Origin: Pseudomonas tumuqii
Lineage (GTDB): Bacteria > Pseudomonadota > Gammaproteobacteria > Pseudomonadales > Pseudomonadaceae
Direction of reading: 5' to 3'
NCBI RefSeq assembly: GCF_013184545.1
Contig: NZ_JAAOJA010000015.1
Location: 1 to 64,000 of the forward strand
DNA: 64,000 nt
The stretch's first letter is position 1. Each line of letters starts with the position of its first letter. This document shows, in pieces, positions 50,500 through 58,977 of this stretch. Made by a program: the position numbers and the translations under genes. The notes under the pieces are model-generated. The model ran no database searches. It was not told the DNA's origin and worked only from the letters and a program-made list of their open reading frames with translations.

Positions 50500-51232
50500 T
50501 CGACGAAGGTGGAACCCTGGACCCGAAACGGGTGCTGGCGCTGTTGGCGAGCGGGTCGCGCAACTGGTGCAGGACGCCGAAGCGGTGCTGCGCCCCGCCG
50601 CGCAGATCGACCCGAAACAGCTGCTGCGAACCTTCACCCTGCGCAGCAGCGAAGGCTTTGTGGAGAACTTCGGGCCGGCGCTGATCGCGCGCATCGCACA
50701 AGAAGCGCCTGGCGTACGCCTGTGCTTCATGCAAAAGCCGGATAAAGACAGCACGCCCCTGCGCGACGGCACCGTCGACCTGGAAACCGGTGTCGTGGGC
50801 CAGGGCGCCAGCCCGGAGTTGCGGACCCAGGCCTTGTTCCGCGACCGCTTCATCGGCGTCGTGCGCCTGGGCCACCCGCTGAGCCAGGGCGAGGTCACGC
50901 CGGCCCGTTATGCGGCTGGCGGGCACATCTACGTTTCCCGCCGCGGGCTCGACAAGGGCCCGATCGATGAAGCCCTGAAATCGCTGGGCCTTGCACGGGA
51001 GGTCATGACGATTGTCGCCGGCTTTTCCACCGCACTCGCCCTGGCCCGCGCCACCGAGCTGATCGTCAACGTCCCGGAACGGCACACCGCCAGCCTGCGC
51101 GCCGGCATGCACAGCTTCCCGCTACCGCTCACCCTGCCGACATTCACGGTCGCCATGCTCTGGCACCCGCGAATGGACGCCGATCCGGCTCATCGCTGGT
51201 TGCGGGCTTGCTTGCGGGTTTGTAAGCACTAG
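50500..51232 (+). pseudogene. LysR-family regulator lacking its HTH
   Basis: From about 50550 the frame encodes a clear LysR effector domain: RVAQLVQDAEAVLRPAAQID, LLRTFTLRSSEGFVENFGPA, PDKDSTPLRDGTVDLETGVV and VGQGASPELRTQALFRDRFI, ending HRWLRACLRVCKH. The winged HTH is missing. The first bases (50500-50560) read as LysR linker only across frames, so a deletion or frameshift removed the start. It directly follows the EamA gene. Confidence 0.75.
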
Positions 51233-51915
51233 GCAGCGCTTCGGCTCCAGACGATCTGCATAGCTGGCTGGCGGTCAGTGAATGGCTGGGTCGGTTCCGG
51301 GCAGCTTTCGACCCAAACGAACGCTGGCGGCCTCTGGACGCTGACGTTTGTAATCGCATCAACTGCCTGAACTGCCGAAATGCCATGCCTGTTCGCGGGG
51401 TTGCCAACCGCCACCGAGCGCCTTGAAGGCGGTGACTCGCTGATCCAGTTCGAAAACGTGTCTATCTCGGAGAGCACCCTGGGTAACAAAATCTGCCTAG
51501 AGAATACGGGGGGCAGATTGACCGACTTCTGCCAGTCATCACTAGCAGCCAGAGGTCAATTGATGCCACTAGCCAATAGCAACTTTGGGGCGCTCATTAC
51601 CAGTCGCCATCATGACGCTAAAGACCAACAAGTCGATGAGCGACGGTCAAGCAGCGCATGCCTCAACTCCCCCGCCCAGCCGATATCAGCAGCGTAAAAT
51701 TTGACCATTCGCCAAACCGATGACCGCCCGATCGTTAGAAACTCGCGCGCGATGTGTACAGGGCGGTGCTGGCAGATGTTTTCGCCGCGGGCTTTCCCCG
51801 GGATGCCATAGGACCACAACGGCACGCCTGCCGGCATCCAGCGCTTGCGGCCGGGGCGTTCAGCCTACAAGCTATGCGCCACACTCGAAGACTGTATTCA
51901 AAGGGCAATTTTTCC
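51233..51915. other. Gene-poor remnant zone before the rml operon
   Basis: About 680 bases without a convincing gene. On the minus strand around 51690-51770 a frame reads RPVHIAREFLTIGRSSVWRM, which resembles the HTH end of a Tn3-type resolvase (I-A-R-x-L-x-I-G-R-S-T-V-Y-R), suggesting a trace of an old transposon. The rmlB promoter must lie near 51840-51900. Nothing else is recognised. Confidence 0.35.
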
Positions 51916-52971
51916 ATGCGTATTCTGGTCACCGGCGGCGCGGGTTTTATCGGCTCGGCGCTGATTCGCCACCTGCTCAATAACACCCAGCATCAGGTGC
52001 TTAATCTCGACAAGCTGACCTACGCCGGCAACCTCGAATCGCTGGCCAGCGTCGCGGACAACCCGCGCTACAACTTCCTCCAGGCCGATATCGGCGACAG
52101 CGCGGTGGTCAGTCGCGCCCTGGCCGAGTTCCAGCCGGACGCGATCATGCACCTGGCGGCCGAGTCGCATGTGGACCGCTCCATCGACGGCCCGGCCGCC
52201 TTTATCCAGACCAATATCGTCGGCACCTATGCCTTGCTGGAAGCCACCCGCGCCTATTGGCTGCAGCTGGACGCGGCGCGCCGGCAGGCCTTTCGCTTTC
52301 ACCATATTTCCACCGACGAGGTGTATGGCGATCTGCATGGCGTTGACCAGCTGTTCACCGAGAGCACGCCCTATGCGCCCAGCTCGCCCTACTCGGCGAG
52401 CAAGGCGGCCTCCGACCATCTGGTTCGCGCCTGGCAGCGTACCTATGGCCTGCCGGTACTGCTGAGCAATTGTTCGAACAACTACGGCCCCTATCACTTC
52501 CCGGAAAAACTGATCCCGCTGGTGATCCTCAACGCCCTGGAGGGCAAACCGTTGCCGGTGTACGGCAACGGCCAGCAGGTGCGCGACTGGCTGTATGTCG
52601 AGGACCATGCCCGCGCCCTGCTCAAGGTGGTGAGCGAGGGCCGGGTGGGCGAGACCTACAACATTGGCGGGCACAACGAGCAGACCAATCTGCATGTGGT
52701 GGAGAGCATCTGCGCGCTGCTCGATGAACTGGCGCCGCGCCAGGCCGGCGCCTACAAAGAACTCATTGCATTTGTGCAGGATCGCCCCGGCCACGACCAG
52801 CGCTACGCCATCGACGCCGGCAAGATCGAACGCGAACTCGGTTGGACACCCGAGGAAAGCTTCGCCAGCGGCCTGCGCAAGACCGTGCGCTGGTACCTGG
52901 ACAACCTCGACTGGTGCCGCCGCGTGCAGGATGGCAGCTATCAACGTGAACGCCTGGGAGCTTCTTTATGA
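51916..52971 (+). CDS. rmlB: dTDP-glucose 4,6-dehydratase
   Basis: 351 residues. Second enzyme of dTDP-L-rhamnose synthesis: dTDP-glucose to dTDP-4-keto-6-deoxyglucose with bound NAD. Landmarks are ILVTGGAGFIGSALIRHLLN (NAD site), HLAAESHVDRSIDGP, the catalytic FHHISTDEVYGDL (Thr, Asp, Glu) and YSASKAASDHLVRAW (YxxxK). ATG 51916 follows AAGGGCAA. The frame extends upstream to 51754 without similarity. First gene of rmlBACD; its TGA overlaps an in-frame ATG of rmlA at 52968. Rhamnose feeds LPS and possibly rhamnolipid or glycosylation. Confidence 0.96.
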   Translation: MRILVTGGAGFIGSALIRHLLNNTQHQVLNLDKLTYAGNLESLASVADNPRYNFLQADIGDSAVVSRALAEFQPDAIMHLAAESHVDRSIDGPAAFIQTNIVGTYALLEATRAYWLQLDAARRQAFRFHHISTDEVYGDLHGVDQLFTESTPYAPSSPYSASKAASDHLVRAWQRTYGLPVLLSNCSNNYGPYHFPEKLIPLVILNALEGKPLPVYGNGQQVRDWLYVEDHARALLKVVSEGRVGETYNIGGHNEQTNLHVVESICALLDELAPRQAGAYKELIAFVQDRPGHDQRYAIDAGKIERELGWTPEESFASGLRKTVRWYLDNLDWCRRVQDGSYQRERLGASL

Positions 52972-52982
52972 AAGGCGGGATG

Positions 52983-53855
52983 ATGAAAGGAATAATTCTC
53001 GCAGGCGGCTCCGGCAGCCGCCTGCACCCGATCACCCTCGGGGTGTCGAAGCAGCTGCTGCCGATCTACGACAAGCCGATGATCTACTACCCGATCTCGG
53101 TGCTGATGCTCGCCGGCATCCGCGAGATTCTGATTATCTCCACGCCCGTGGACCTGCCTAATTTTCAGAAGATGCTCGGTGACGGCAGCCAGTTCGGCGT
53201 GCGCTTCGTCTACGCCGAACAGCCGGCACCGGAAGGCTTGGCCCAGGCCTTTCTGATCGGCGAGTCGTTCATCGGCAGCGACCCCGTGTGCCTGATCCTC
53301 GGCGACAATATCTTTCACGGCCAGCACTTCACCGAGAAGCTCCTGCGCGCCGCCGCCGAACCCAGCGGCGCGACGATTTTCGGCTATTGGGTCAAGGATC
53401 CCGAACGCTTCGGCGTGGTCGAGTTCGACGCCAGCGGTCGAGCCATCTCCATCGAGGAAAAACCGGCCAAGGCGAAATCCAGCTACGCCGTCACCGGCCT
53501 GTATTTCTACGACAACGATGTGATCGAGATCGCCAAGGCGGTCAAACCTTCGGCGCGCGGCGAACTGGAGATCACCGACGTCAACAACGCCTACCTCGAG
53601 CGCGGCGACCTGCATGTCGAGCGTTTCGGTCGTGGCTTCGCCTGGCTCGATACCGGCACCCACGACAGCCTGCTGGAGGCCTCGCAATACGTGCAGACCA
53701 TCGAACACCGTCAGGGCCTGAAAGTCGCCTGCCTGGAAGAGATCGCCTTCAATAATGGCTGGATCAACAAGCAACAGCTGCTCAGCCAGGCCCAGGCCTT
53801 CGGCAAGACCGGCTACGGCCAATACCTGTACAAGCTGGCGGAGGAGCACCCATGA
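52983..53855 (+). CDS. rmlA: Glucose-1-phosphate thymidylyltransferase
   Basis: 290 residues. First step of the pathway: glucose-1-phosphate plus dTTP to dTDP-glucose. The nucleotide-binding signature is GIILAGGSGSRLHPITLGVS, then KPMIYYPISVLMLAGIREIL, LILGDNIFHGQHF and FAWLDTGTHDSLLEASQYVQ. It is inhibited by dTDP-rhamnose in characterised homologues. The start MKGIILAGG at 52983 matches the family and has AAAGG eight bases upstream. ATG 52968, which overlaps the rmlB stop, would add five residues and has GGGAG upstream, so it is also possible. It overlaps rmlC by four bases. Confidence 0.96.
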   Translation: MKGIILAGGSGSRLHPITLGVSKQLLPIYDKPMIYYPISVLMLAGIREILIISTPVDLPNFQKMLGDGSQFGVRFVYAEQPAPEGLAQAFLIGESFIGSDPVCLILGDNIFHGQHFTEKLLRAAAEPSGATIFGYWVKDPERFGVVEFDASGRAISIEEKPAKAKSSYAVTGLYFYDNDVIEIAKAVKPSARGELEITDVNNAYLERGDLHVERFGRGFAWLDTGTHDSLLEASQYVQTIEHRQGLKVACLEEIAFNNGWINKQQLLSQAQAFGKTGYGQYLYKLAEEHP

Positions 53856-54397
53856 AGGTGATTGCCAGCGAACTGCCGGACGTGCTGATCCTCGAACCCC
53901 GGGTGTTCGGCGACGAACGCGGCTTCTTCTACGAGAGTTTCAACGCCCGCGCCTTCGAGCAGGCAACCGGTCGCACATGCGCGTTCGTCCAGGACAACCA
54001 CTCGCGCTCGCAACGCGGCGTGCTGCGCGGCCTGCACTACCAACTGCAGCAGGCCCAGGGCAAGCTGGTGCGGGTCACCGCGGGCGAGGTGTACGACGTG
54101 GCGGTGGATATTCGCCGCAGCTCGCCAACCTTTGGCCAGTGGACAGGCGTGCACCTGTCTGCCGAAAACAAACGCCAACTGTGGCTGCCGGAAGGCTTCG
54201 CCCACGGCTTTCTGGTGCTCAGCGAATACGCCGAATTCCTCTACAAGACCACCGACTACTATGCGCCGGCCCACGAGCGCTGCATCCGCTGGGACGACCC
54301 GAGCCTGGCCATCGCCTGGCCACTGGATAGTGCGCCGCAGCTCTCGGCCAAGGACCAGGCCGGCCTCAGCCTGGCCGATGCGGAGGTTTTCCCATGA
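53852..54397 (+). CDS. rmlC: dTDP-4-dehydrorhamnose 3,5-epimerase
   Basis: 181 residues, a cupin enzyme that epimerises C3 and C5 of dTDP-4-keto-6-deoxyglucose. Motifs: ILEPRVFGDERGFFYESFNA, FVQDNHSRSQRGVLRGLHYQ with the catalytic His, VRVTAGEVYDVAVDIRRSSP with the paired Asp, and LPEGFAHGFLVLSEYAEFLY with the C-terminal catalytic Tyr region. It overlaps both neighbours by four bases (ATGA), so translation along the operon is coupled. Confidence 0.96.
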   Translation: MKVIASELPDVLILEPRVFGDERGFFYESFNARAFEQATGRTCAFVQDNHSRSQRGVLRGLHYQLQQAQGKLVRVTAGEVYDVAVDIRRSSPTFGQWTGVHLSAENKRQLWLPEGFAHGFLVLSEYAEFLYKTTDYYAPAHERCIRWDDPSLAIAWPLDSAPQLSAKDQAGLSLADAEVFP

Positions 54398-55275
54398 AGA
54401 TCCTGCTGATCGGTGAGCACGGCCAAGTCAGCCGCGAACTGCAACTGAGCCTGCGCGGACAAGGCGAGCTGATCGTGTGCGGCCGCGACCGGCTCGACCT
54501 GAGCCAGCCGGAGCAGATTCGCCAGCAGCTGCGCGAGCTGCGACCCGAGCTGGTGATCAACGCCGCGGCGTACACCGCGGTCGACCAGGCCGAGAGTGAA
54601 GCGCACCTGGCCTTCGCCATCAACGCCATGGCGCCCGGCATTCTCGCCGAGGAAGCCGCCGCGCTGGGTGCGCCGCTGATCCACTACTCCAGCGACTACG
54701 TGTTCGACGGCACAAAAAACGCGCCCTATGCCGAGGACGACGCGCCCAACCCGCTCAACGTCTACGGCCGCAGCAAGCTGGCCGGGGAACAGGCGATCCA
54801 GGCGGTCGGCGGCGCCCACCTGATCCTGCGCACCAGCTGGGTCTACTCGCTGCACGGGCGCAACTTTCTGCTGACCATGCAACGCCTGCTGCAGGAACGC
54901 GCCAGCCTGAATGTGGTGGCCGACCAGATCGGCGCGCCGACCTGGGCCGGCAGCATCGCCGACGCCACCCGCCAGCTGGTCGAGCGCTGGCGCCATGGCC
55001 GCGCCGGCCCCTGGGGGCTGTATCACCTCAGCGCCCAGGGCGAAGTGTCCTGGTTCGGCTTCGCCAGCGCGATCGCCGAGCAACTGCGCGCGCAAGGCAA
55101 AGCCACCGCGACCCTGCAGCCCATTCCCAGCAGCGCCTACCCCACACCCGCCCGGCGTCCGCTCAACTCGCGGCTCGACTGCACCCGCCTGCAACGCGAC
55201 TGGCATGTCCAGTTGAGCGACTGGCACAGCGCCCTGCTCGAGTGCCTGCACAGCGGTGAGCGCCGCAAGCCATAG
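54394..55275 (+). CDS. rmlD: dTDP-4-dehydrorhamnose reductase
   Basis: 293 residues. Final step: NAD(P)H reduction to dTDP-L-rhamnose. Landmarks: KILLIGEHGQVSRELQLSLR, where the usual GxxGQxG reads GEHGQVS, then NAAAYTAVDQAESEAHLAFA, HYSSDYVFDGTKNAPYAEDD and VYGRSKLAGEQAIQAVGGAH (YxxxK). It ends the rmlBACD operon. I recall rmlBDAC in P. aeruginosa, so here rmlD has a different place within the same neighbourhood (upstream of dctB). Confidence 0.95.
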   Translation: MKILLIGEHGQVSRELQLSLRGQGELIVCGRDRLDLSQPEQIRQQLRELRPELVINAAAYTAVDQAESEAHLAFAINAMAPGILAEEAAALGAPLIHYSSDYVFDGTKNAPYAEDDAPNPLNVYGRSKLAGEQAIQAVGGAHLILRTSWVYSLHGRNFLLTMQRLLQERASLNVVADQIGAPTWAGSIADATRQLVERWRHGRAGPWGLYHLSAQGEVSWFGFASAIAEQLRAQGKATATLQPIPSSAYPTPARRPLNSRLDCTRLQRDWHVQLSDWHSALLECLHSGERRKP

Positions 55276-55366
55276 CCTGAATAAGCGCCAGCACTCTATC
55301 CAGGGTGCCCAATCGCGGCAGGCTGGCGACACCTGACGGGTTGCAGCCCGCCTAGCCAAGCGCCAC

Positions 55367-55382
55367 TGGCACATCCCTTGCT
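55367..55382 (+). promoter_or_regulatory. Sigma54 (-24/-12) promoter in front of dctB
   Basis: TGGCACATCCCTTGCT matches the RpoN consensus TGGCAC-N5-TTGCT with GG and GC exactly 12 bases apart. Transcription would start near 55393, the first possible dctB ATG (55394), so translation may rather start at 55430. It suggests DctD, a sigma54 activator, controls its own operon. Confidence 0.65.
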
Positions 55383-55393
55383 AAAGCTCGAAG

Positions 55394-57244
55394 ATGCATA
55401 CTACCTGCGACACCCAGGCGCCTGACTCCATGACCGCAACCATCCGCACCCCCAAACGTCTCCGCTGGCGCAGCCTGGCGTTGCTGGCCCTGCTGCTGAC
55501 GCCGCTGCTCTGGCCGCTGCAGCAACTGGCGGAACGTTATTACAGCGGCGTGCTGAGCGAACAGAATCGCCAGACCCTCGATCTCTACGTCGCCAACCTG
55601 CTCGGCACCCTGAACCGCTACGAGGTGCTACCGCCGGTCCTCGGGCAACTGCCGACCCTGCGTCAGCTGTTGCAGCAGAGCGCCGATGGGCAACTGCGCG
55701 ACCAGGCCAACCACCTGCTCGCCGACCTGCAGCAGCAGACCGGGGCCGACGTGATCTACCTGATGGCCCCCGACGGCAAGACCCTGGCCGCCTCCAACTG
55801 GGATCAGCAGGACAGCTTCGTCGAGCGCAACTTCTCCTACCGTCCCTATTTCCGCGAAGCCATGCAGGGCCGCCCCGGGCGCTTCTTCGGCCTCGGCACC
55901 ACCTCCGGCAAGCGCGGCTACTTCTTCGCCGCCGCCGTGCGCGAGGGTGCGCAGAACCTTGGCGTGCTGGTGGTCAAGGTCGACCTCGACCACACCGAAA
56001 CCCTGTGGGGCAATCGTCCCGAGCAGTTGCTGGTCACCGACAACTACGGCGTGGTGATCCTCACCTCCCAGGCCGATTGGCGTTTCCATGCCACCCGCGA
56101 GCTGGACAATGCCGAACGCGCCACGATTACCGCCACCCAGCCGTACCGCATCCAGTCGCCGCCGCCCCTGCACCTCGAACCCGCGGCCTGGCTCCGGCAG
56201 AGCCGCCACCTCGACGATATCGGCTGGACCGTGAGCATCCTGGCGCCGCGCCTGCTGCTCGATCGCCCCGTGCGCACCGCTGTCGCCGTCGGTGGCGCGG
56301 CGCTGCTGGTACTGATCCTGCTGCTCGGCCTGCTGATGCAACGGCGCCGGCATTACCTTGAACGCATCGCCCTGGATACCCATGCGCGGCAACAGCTGGA
56401 GCTGCGCGTACAGGAGCGCACCCAGGATCTTGAGCTGCTCAACAGCCGCCTGAAACAGGAAGTGCTGGAGCGCGAACACGCCCAGCAGGAGCTGGTCCGC
56501 GCCCAGGACGAGCTGGTCCAGGCCGGCAAACTGTCGGCCCTGGGCACCATGAGCGCGAGCATCAGCCACGAGCTCAACCAGCCGCTGGCGGCGATTCGCA
56601 GCTATGCCGACAACGCCTGCGTGCTGCTCGACCACCAGCGCAGCGAAGACGCGCGCGCCAATCTCAAGCTGATCAGCCAGATGACCGAACGCATGGCCTC
56701 GATCATTTCCCACCTGCGCGCCTTCGCCCGCCGCGATCGTCATGCTCCGGAAAGCGTGGCCCTGCAACCGGCCCTCGACGACGCCCTGGCGCTGTTGGCC
56801 AAACGCCGCCGGGCGATGGAGGTCGAGCTGATTCGCGACCTGCCGGACGCCACCCTCTGGGTCCAGGCCGGCGAAACCCGCCTGCGCCAGGTGCTCGGCA
56901 ACCTGCTGGCCAATGCCCTCGATGCCCTGGGCGAGAAAGCGCCGCCGCGGCGCATCTGGCTCAGTGCCGAACGCAGTGCGGAGGGCGTCGACCTGCACCT
57001 GCGCGACAACGGCCCGGGATTCACTGCCGAAGCCCTGCAACGCGCCCGCGAACCCTTCTTCACCACCAAGACCAGCGCTCAAGGGCTAGGCTTGGGCCTG
57101 GCAATTTGCGATACCCTGATCCGTGCCCTCGGCGGTGAACTGCTGCTGGCCAACCACCCCGACGGTGGCGCCCTGCTGACCCTGCGCCTGCGCGCCGCCG
57201 AACACGGCGTTAAAACCCAGTCGCCCGAGGACTATTGCGTATGA
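55394..57244 (+). CDS. dctB: C4-dicarboxylate sensor histidine kinase
   Basis: 616 residues. TM1 (SLALLALLLTPLLWPLQQLA) and TM2 (AVAVGGAALLVLILLLGLLM) enclose a periplasmic double-PAS/dCache sensor of about 240 residues (VIYLMAPDGKTLAASNWDQQ, FVERNFSYRPYFREAMQGRP). A coiled coil leads to the kinase: phospho-His in SISHELNQPLAAIRSYADNA, N-box GNLLANALDAL, G1 LRDNGPGFT and G2 GLGLGLAI. It senses succinate, fumarate or malate and phosphorylates DctD. ATG 55394 gives the long form; with the sigma54 promoter so close, ATG 55430 (MTATIRTPK) may be the real start. It overlaps dctD by four bases. Confidence 0.94.
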   Translation: MHTTCDTQAPDSMTATIRTPKRLRWRSLALLALLLTPLLWPLQQLAERYYSGVLSEQNRQTLDLYVANLLGTLNRYEVLPPVLGQLPTLRQLLQQSADGQLRDQANHLLADLQQQTGADVIYLMAPDGKTLAASNWDQQDSFVERNFSYRPYFREAMQGRPGRFFGLGTTSGKRGYFFAAAVREGAQNLGVLVVKVDLDHTETLWGNRPEQLLVTDNYGVVILTSQADWRFHATRELDNAERATITATQPYRIQSPPPLHLEPAAWLRQSRHLDDIGWTVSILAPRLLLDRPVRTAVAVGGAALLVLILLLGLLMQRRRHYLERIALDTHARQQLELRVQERTQDLELLNSRLKQEVLEREHAQQELVRAQDELVQAGKLSALGTMSASISHELNQPLAAIRSYADNACVLLDHQRSEDARANLKLISQMTERMASIISHLRAFARRDRHAPESVALQPALDDALALLAKRRRAMEVELIRDLPDATLWVQAGETRLRQVLGNLLANALDALGEKAPPRRIWLSAERSAEGVDLHLRDNGPGFTAEALQRAREPFFTTKTSAQGLGLGLAICDTLIRALGGELLLANHPDGGALLTLRLRAAEHGVKTQSPEDYCV

Positions 57245-58638
57245 CCACCCTCGCCCCAGGCACCCAGGTGCTGTTGATCGACGACGACCCGCACCTGCGC
57301 CAGGCCTTGAGCCAGACCCTCGACCTGGCCGGCCTGAAGGTCGTCAGCCTGGCCGACGCCCGCGGCGTCGCCGCACGCATCGAGCGCGACTGGGCGGGCG
57401 TGGTGGTCAGCGATATCCGCATGCCGGGCATCGATGGCATGCAGCTGCTCGAACAGCTGCACGAGCAGGACCCGGACCTGCCGGTGCTGCTGATCACCGG
57501 CCATGGCGATGTACCGCTGGCGGTGCAGGCGATGCGCGCCGGCGCCTATGACTTTCTGGAAAAACCCTTCGCCAGCGACGACCTGCTCGACAGCGTGCGC
57601 CGCGCCCTCGCCCTGCGCCGCCTGGTCCTGGATAACCGCAGCCTGCGCCTGGCCCTGGCCGACCGCCAGCAATTGAGCGCGCGCCTGGTCGGCCAGTCGC
57701 CGGCCATGGCGCGCCTGCGCGAGCAGATCGGCGCCCTGGCCAACATCAGCGCCGATGTGTTGATCCTCGGCGAGACCGGCGCCGGCAAGGAGGTGGTCGC
57801 CCGCGCCCTGCATGACCTGTCGAATCGCCGCGACGGTCCCTTCGTCGCCATCAATGCCGGTGCCCTGGCCGAATCGGTGGTGGAAAGCGAACTGTTCGGT
57901 CACGAACCGGGCGCCTTCACCGGGGCGCAAAAGCGCCGTATCGGCAAGTTCGAGTTTGCCAACGGCGGCACCCTGTTCCTCGATGAAATCGAGAGCATGA
58001 GCCTGGAAGTCCAGGTCAAGCTGCTGCGCCTGCTGCAGGAACGGGTAGTCGAGCGCCTGGGCGGCAACCAGTTGATCCCGCTGGATATTCGGGTGATTGC
58101 CGCGACCAAGGAAGACCTGCGCCAGGCCGCCGACCAGGGCCGCTTCCGCGCCGACCTGTATTACCGGCTGAACGTCGCCCCGCTGCGCATTCCGCCCCTG
58201 CGCGAACGCGGCGAAGACGCCCTGCTGCTGTTCCAGCACTTCGCCGATGGCGCCAGCGCCCGCCACGGCCTGCCGGTGCGCGAACTGCAGCCGGGGCAGC
58301 GCGCCATGCTCCTGCGTCACCCCTGGCCGGGCAATGTGCGCGAACTGCAGAATGCCGCAGAGCGCTTCGCCATCGGTCTCGACCTGGGCCTGGATCTCGG
58401 CCTGGAGCTGAACCTGGACCGCCCGCAGAACGGCGTGCCGCCCAGCGGTAACCTCAGCGAGCAGGTCGAAGCCTTCGAGCGCGCCATGATCGCCGCCGAA
58501 CTGAGTCGTGCCCATGGTTCGCTGCGCAGCCTGGCCGAAGCCCTCGGCGTGCCGCGCAAGACCCTGCACGATAAATTGCGCAAGCATGGCCTGAGCGTCG
58601 CCGATACTGGCGGAAGCTCGCCAGATGACTTCGACTGA
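57241..58638 (+). CDS. dctD: C4-dicarboxylate response regulator, sigma54 activator
   Basis: 465 residues (NtrC family). The receiver domain has VLLIDDDPHLRQ and the phospho-acceptor Asp in VVSDIRMPGIDGMQL. The AAA+ domain has Walker A GETGAGKEVVARALH, the sigma54-contacting GAFTGA loop and the Walker B region GTLFLDEIESMSLEVQ. The C-terminal Fis-type HTH is GSLRSLAEALGVPRKTLHDK. It activates RpoN-dependent transcription of dctPQM, which starts downstream, and perhaps of dctBD itself. A stem with TTTT follows the stop. Confidence 0.95.
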   Translation: MTTLAPGTQVLLIDDDPHLRQALSQTLDLAGLKVVSLADARGVAARIERDWAGVVVSDIRMPGIDGMQLLEQLHEQDPDLPVLLITGHGDVPLAVQAMRAGAYDFLEKPFASDDLLDSVRRALALRRLVLDNRSLRLALADRQQLSARLVGQSPAMARLREQIGALANISADVLILGETGAGKEVVARALHDLSNRRDGPFVAINAGALAESVVESELFGHEPGAFTGAQKRRIGKFEFANGGTLFLDEIESMSLEVQVKLLRLLQERVVERLGGNQLIPLDIRVIAATKEDLRQAADQGRFRADLYYRLNVAPLRIPPLRERGEDALLLFQHFADGASARHGLPVRELQPGQRAMLLRHPWPGNVRELQNAAERFAIGLDLGLDLGLELNLDRPQNGVPPSGNLSEQVEAFERAMIAAELSRAHGSLRSLAEALGVPRKTLHDKLRKHGLSVADTGGSSPDDFD

Positions 58639-58639
58639 C

Positions 58640-58659
58640 TGGCGGATTCCCGCCATTTT
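58640..58659 (+). terminator. Terminator-like stem after dctD
   Basis: TGGCGG-ATTC-CCGCCA followed by TTTT, two bases after the dctD stop. The stem is short (6 bp) but GC-rich. Confidence 0.5.
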
Positions 58660-58809
58660 CGCCCACTCCAGCGCGCCATAACCTGCAGCAGCGGCGTGCC
58701 GAAGCGCTGCCGGGAACCTCTCTGCCCCCCGCACAAACCAGTTCCCGCAAGGTGCCAAGGCCTTCTGCCGAGGATTTTCCGCGCCTGTCCGCAACGCCGA
58801 TCAACAGTC

Positions 58810-58825
58810 TGGCATGGCGGTTGCT
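58810..58825 (+). promoter_or_regulatory. Sigma54 (-24/-12) promoter of dctPQM
   Basis: TGGCATGGCGGTTGCT has GG and GC 12 bases apart as RpoN requires, and lies about 150 bases before dctP. Upstream, GGGAAC (about 58710) and GTTCCC (about 58742) with flanking bases form a spaced inverted repeat that could bind DctD. Confidence 0.65.
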
Positions 58826-58977
58826 CTAGTCCCTGCAGGCGATCCAACAAGCACAAGTCCAGGCAATCGCTGCCCAGCGTCCGTCGTTTTCCGGCAGGCC
58901 GCCTAGACTTGCTCTTGTTCGCCCGTTTTCTGCGCTGCGGCGCTTGACACGATAATCAAAACAAGAGGAAGCACTCC

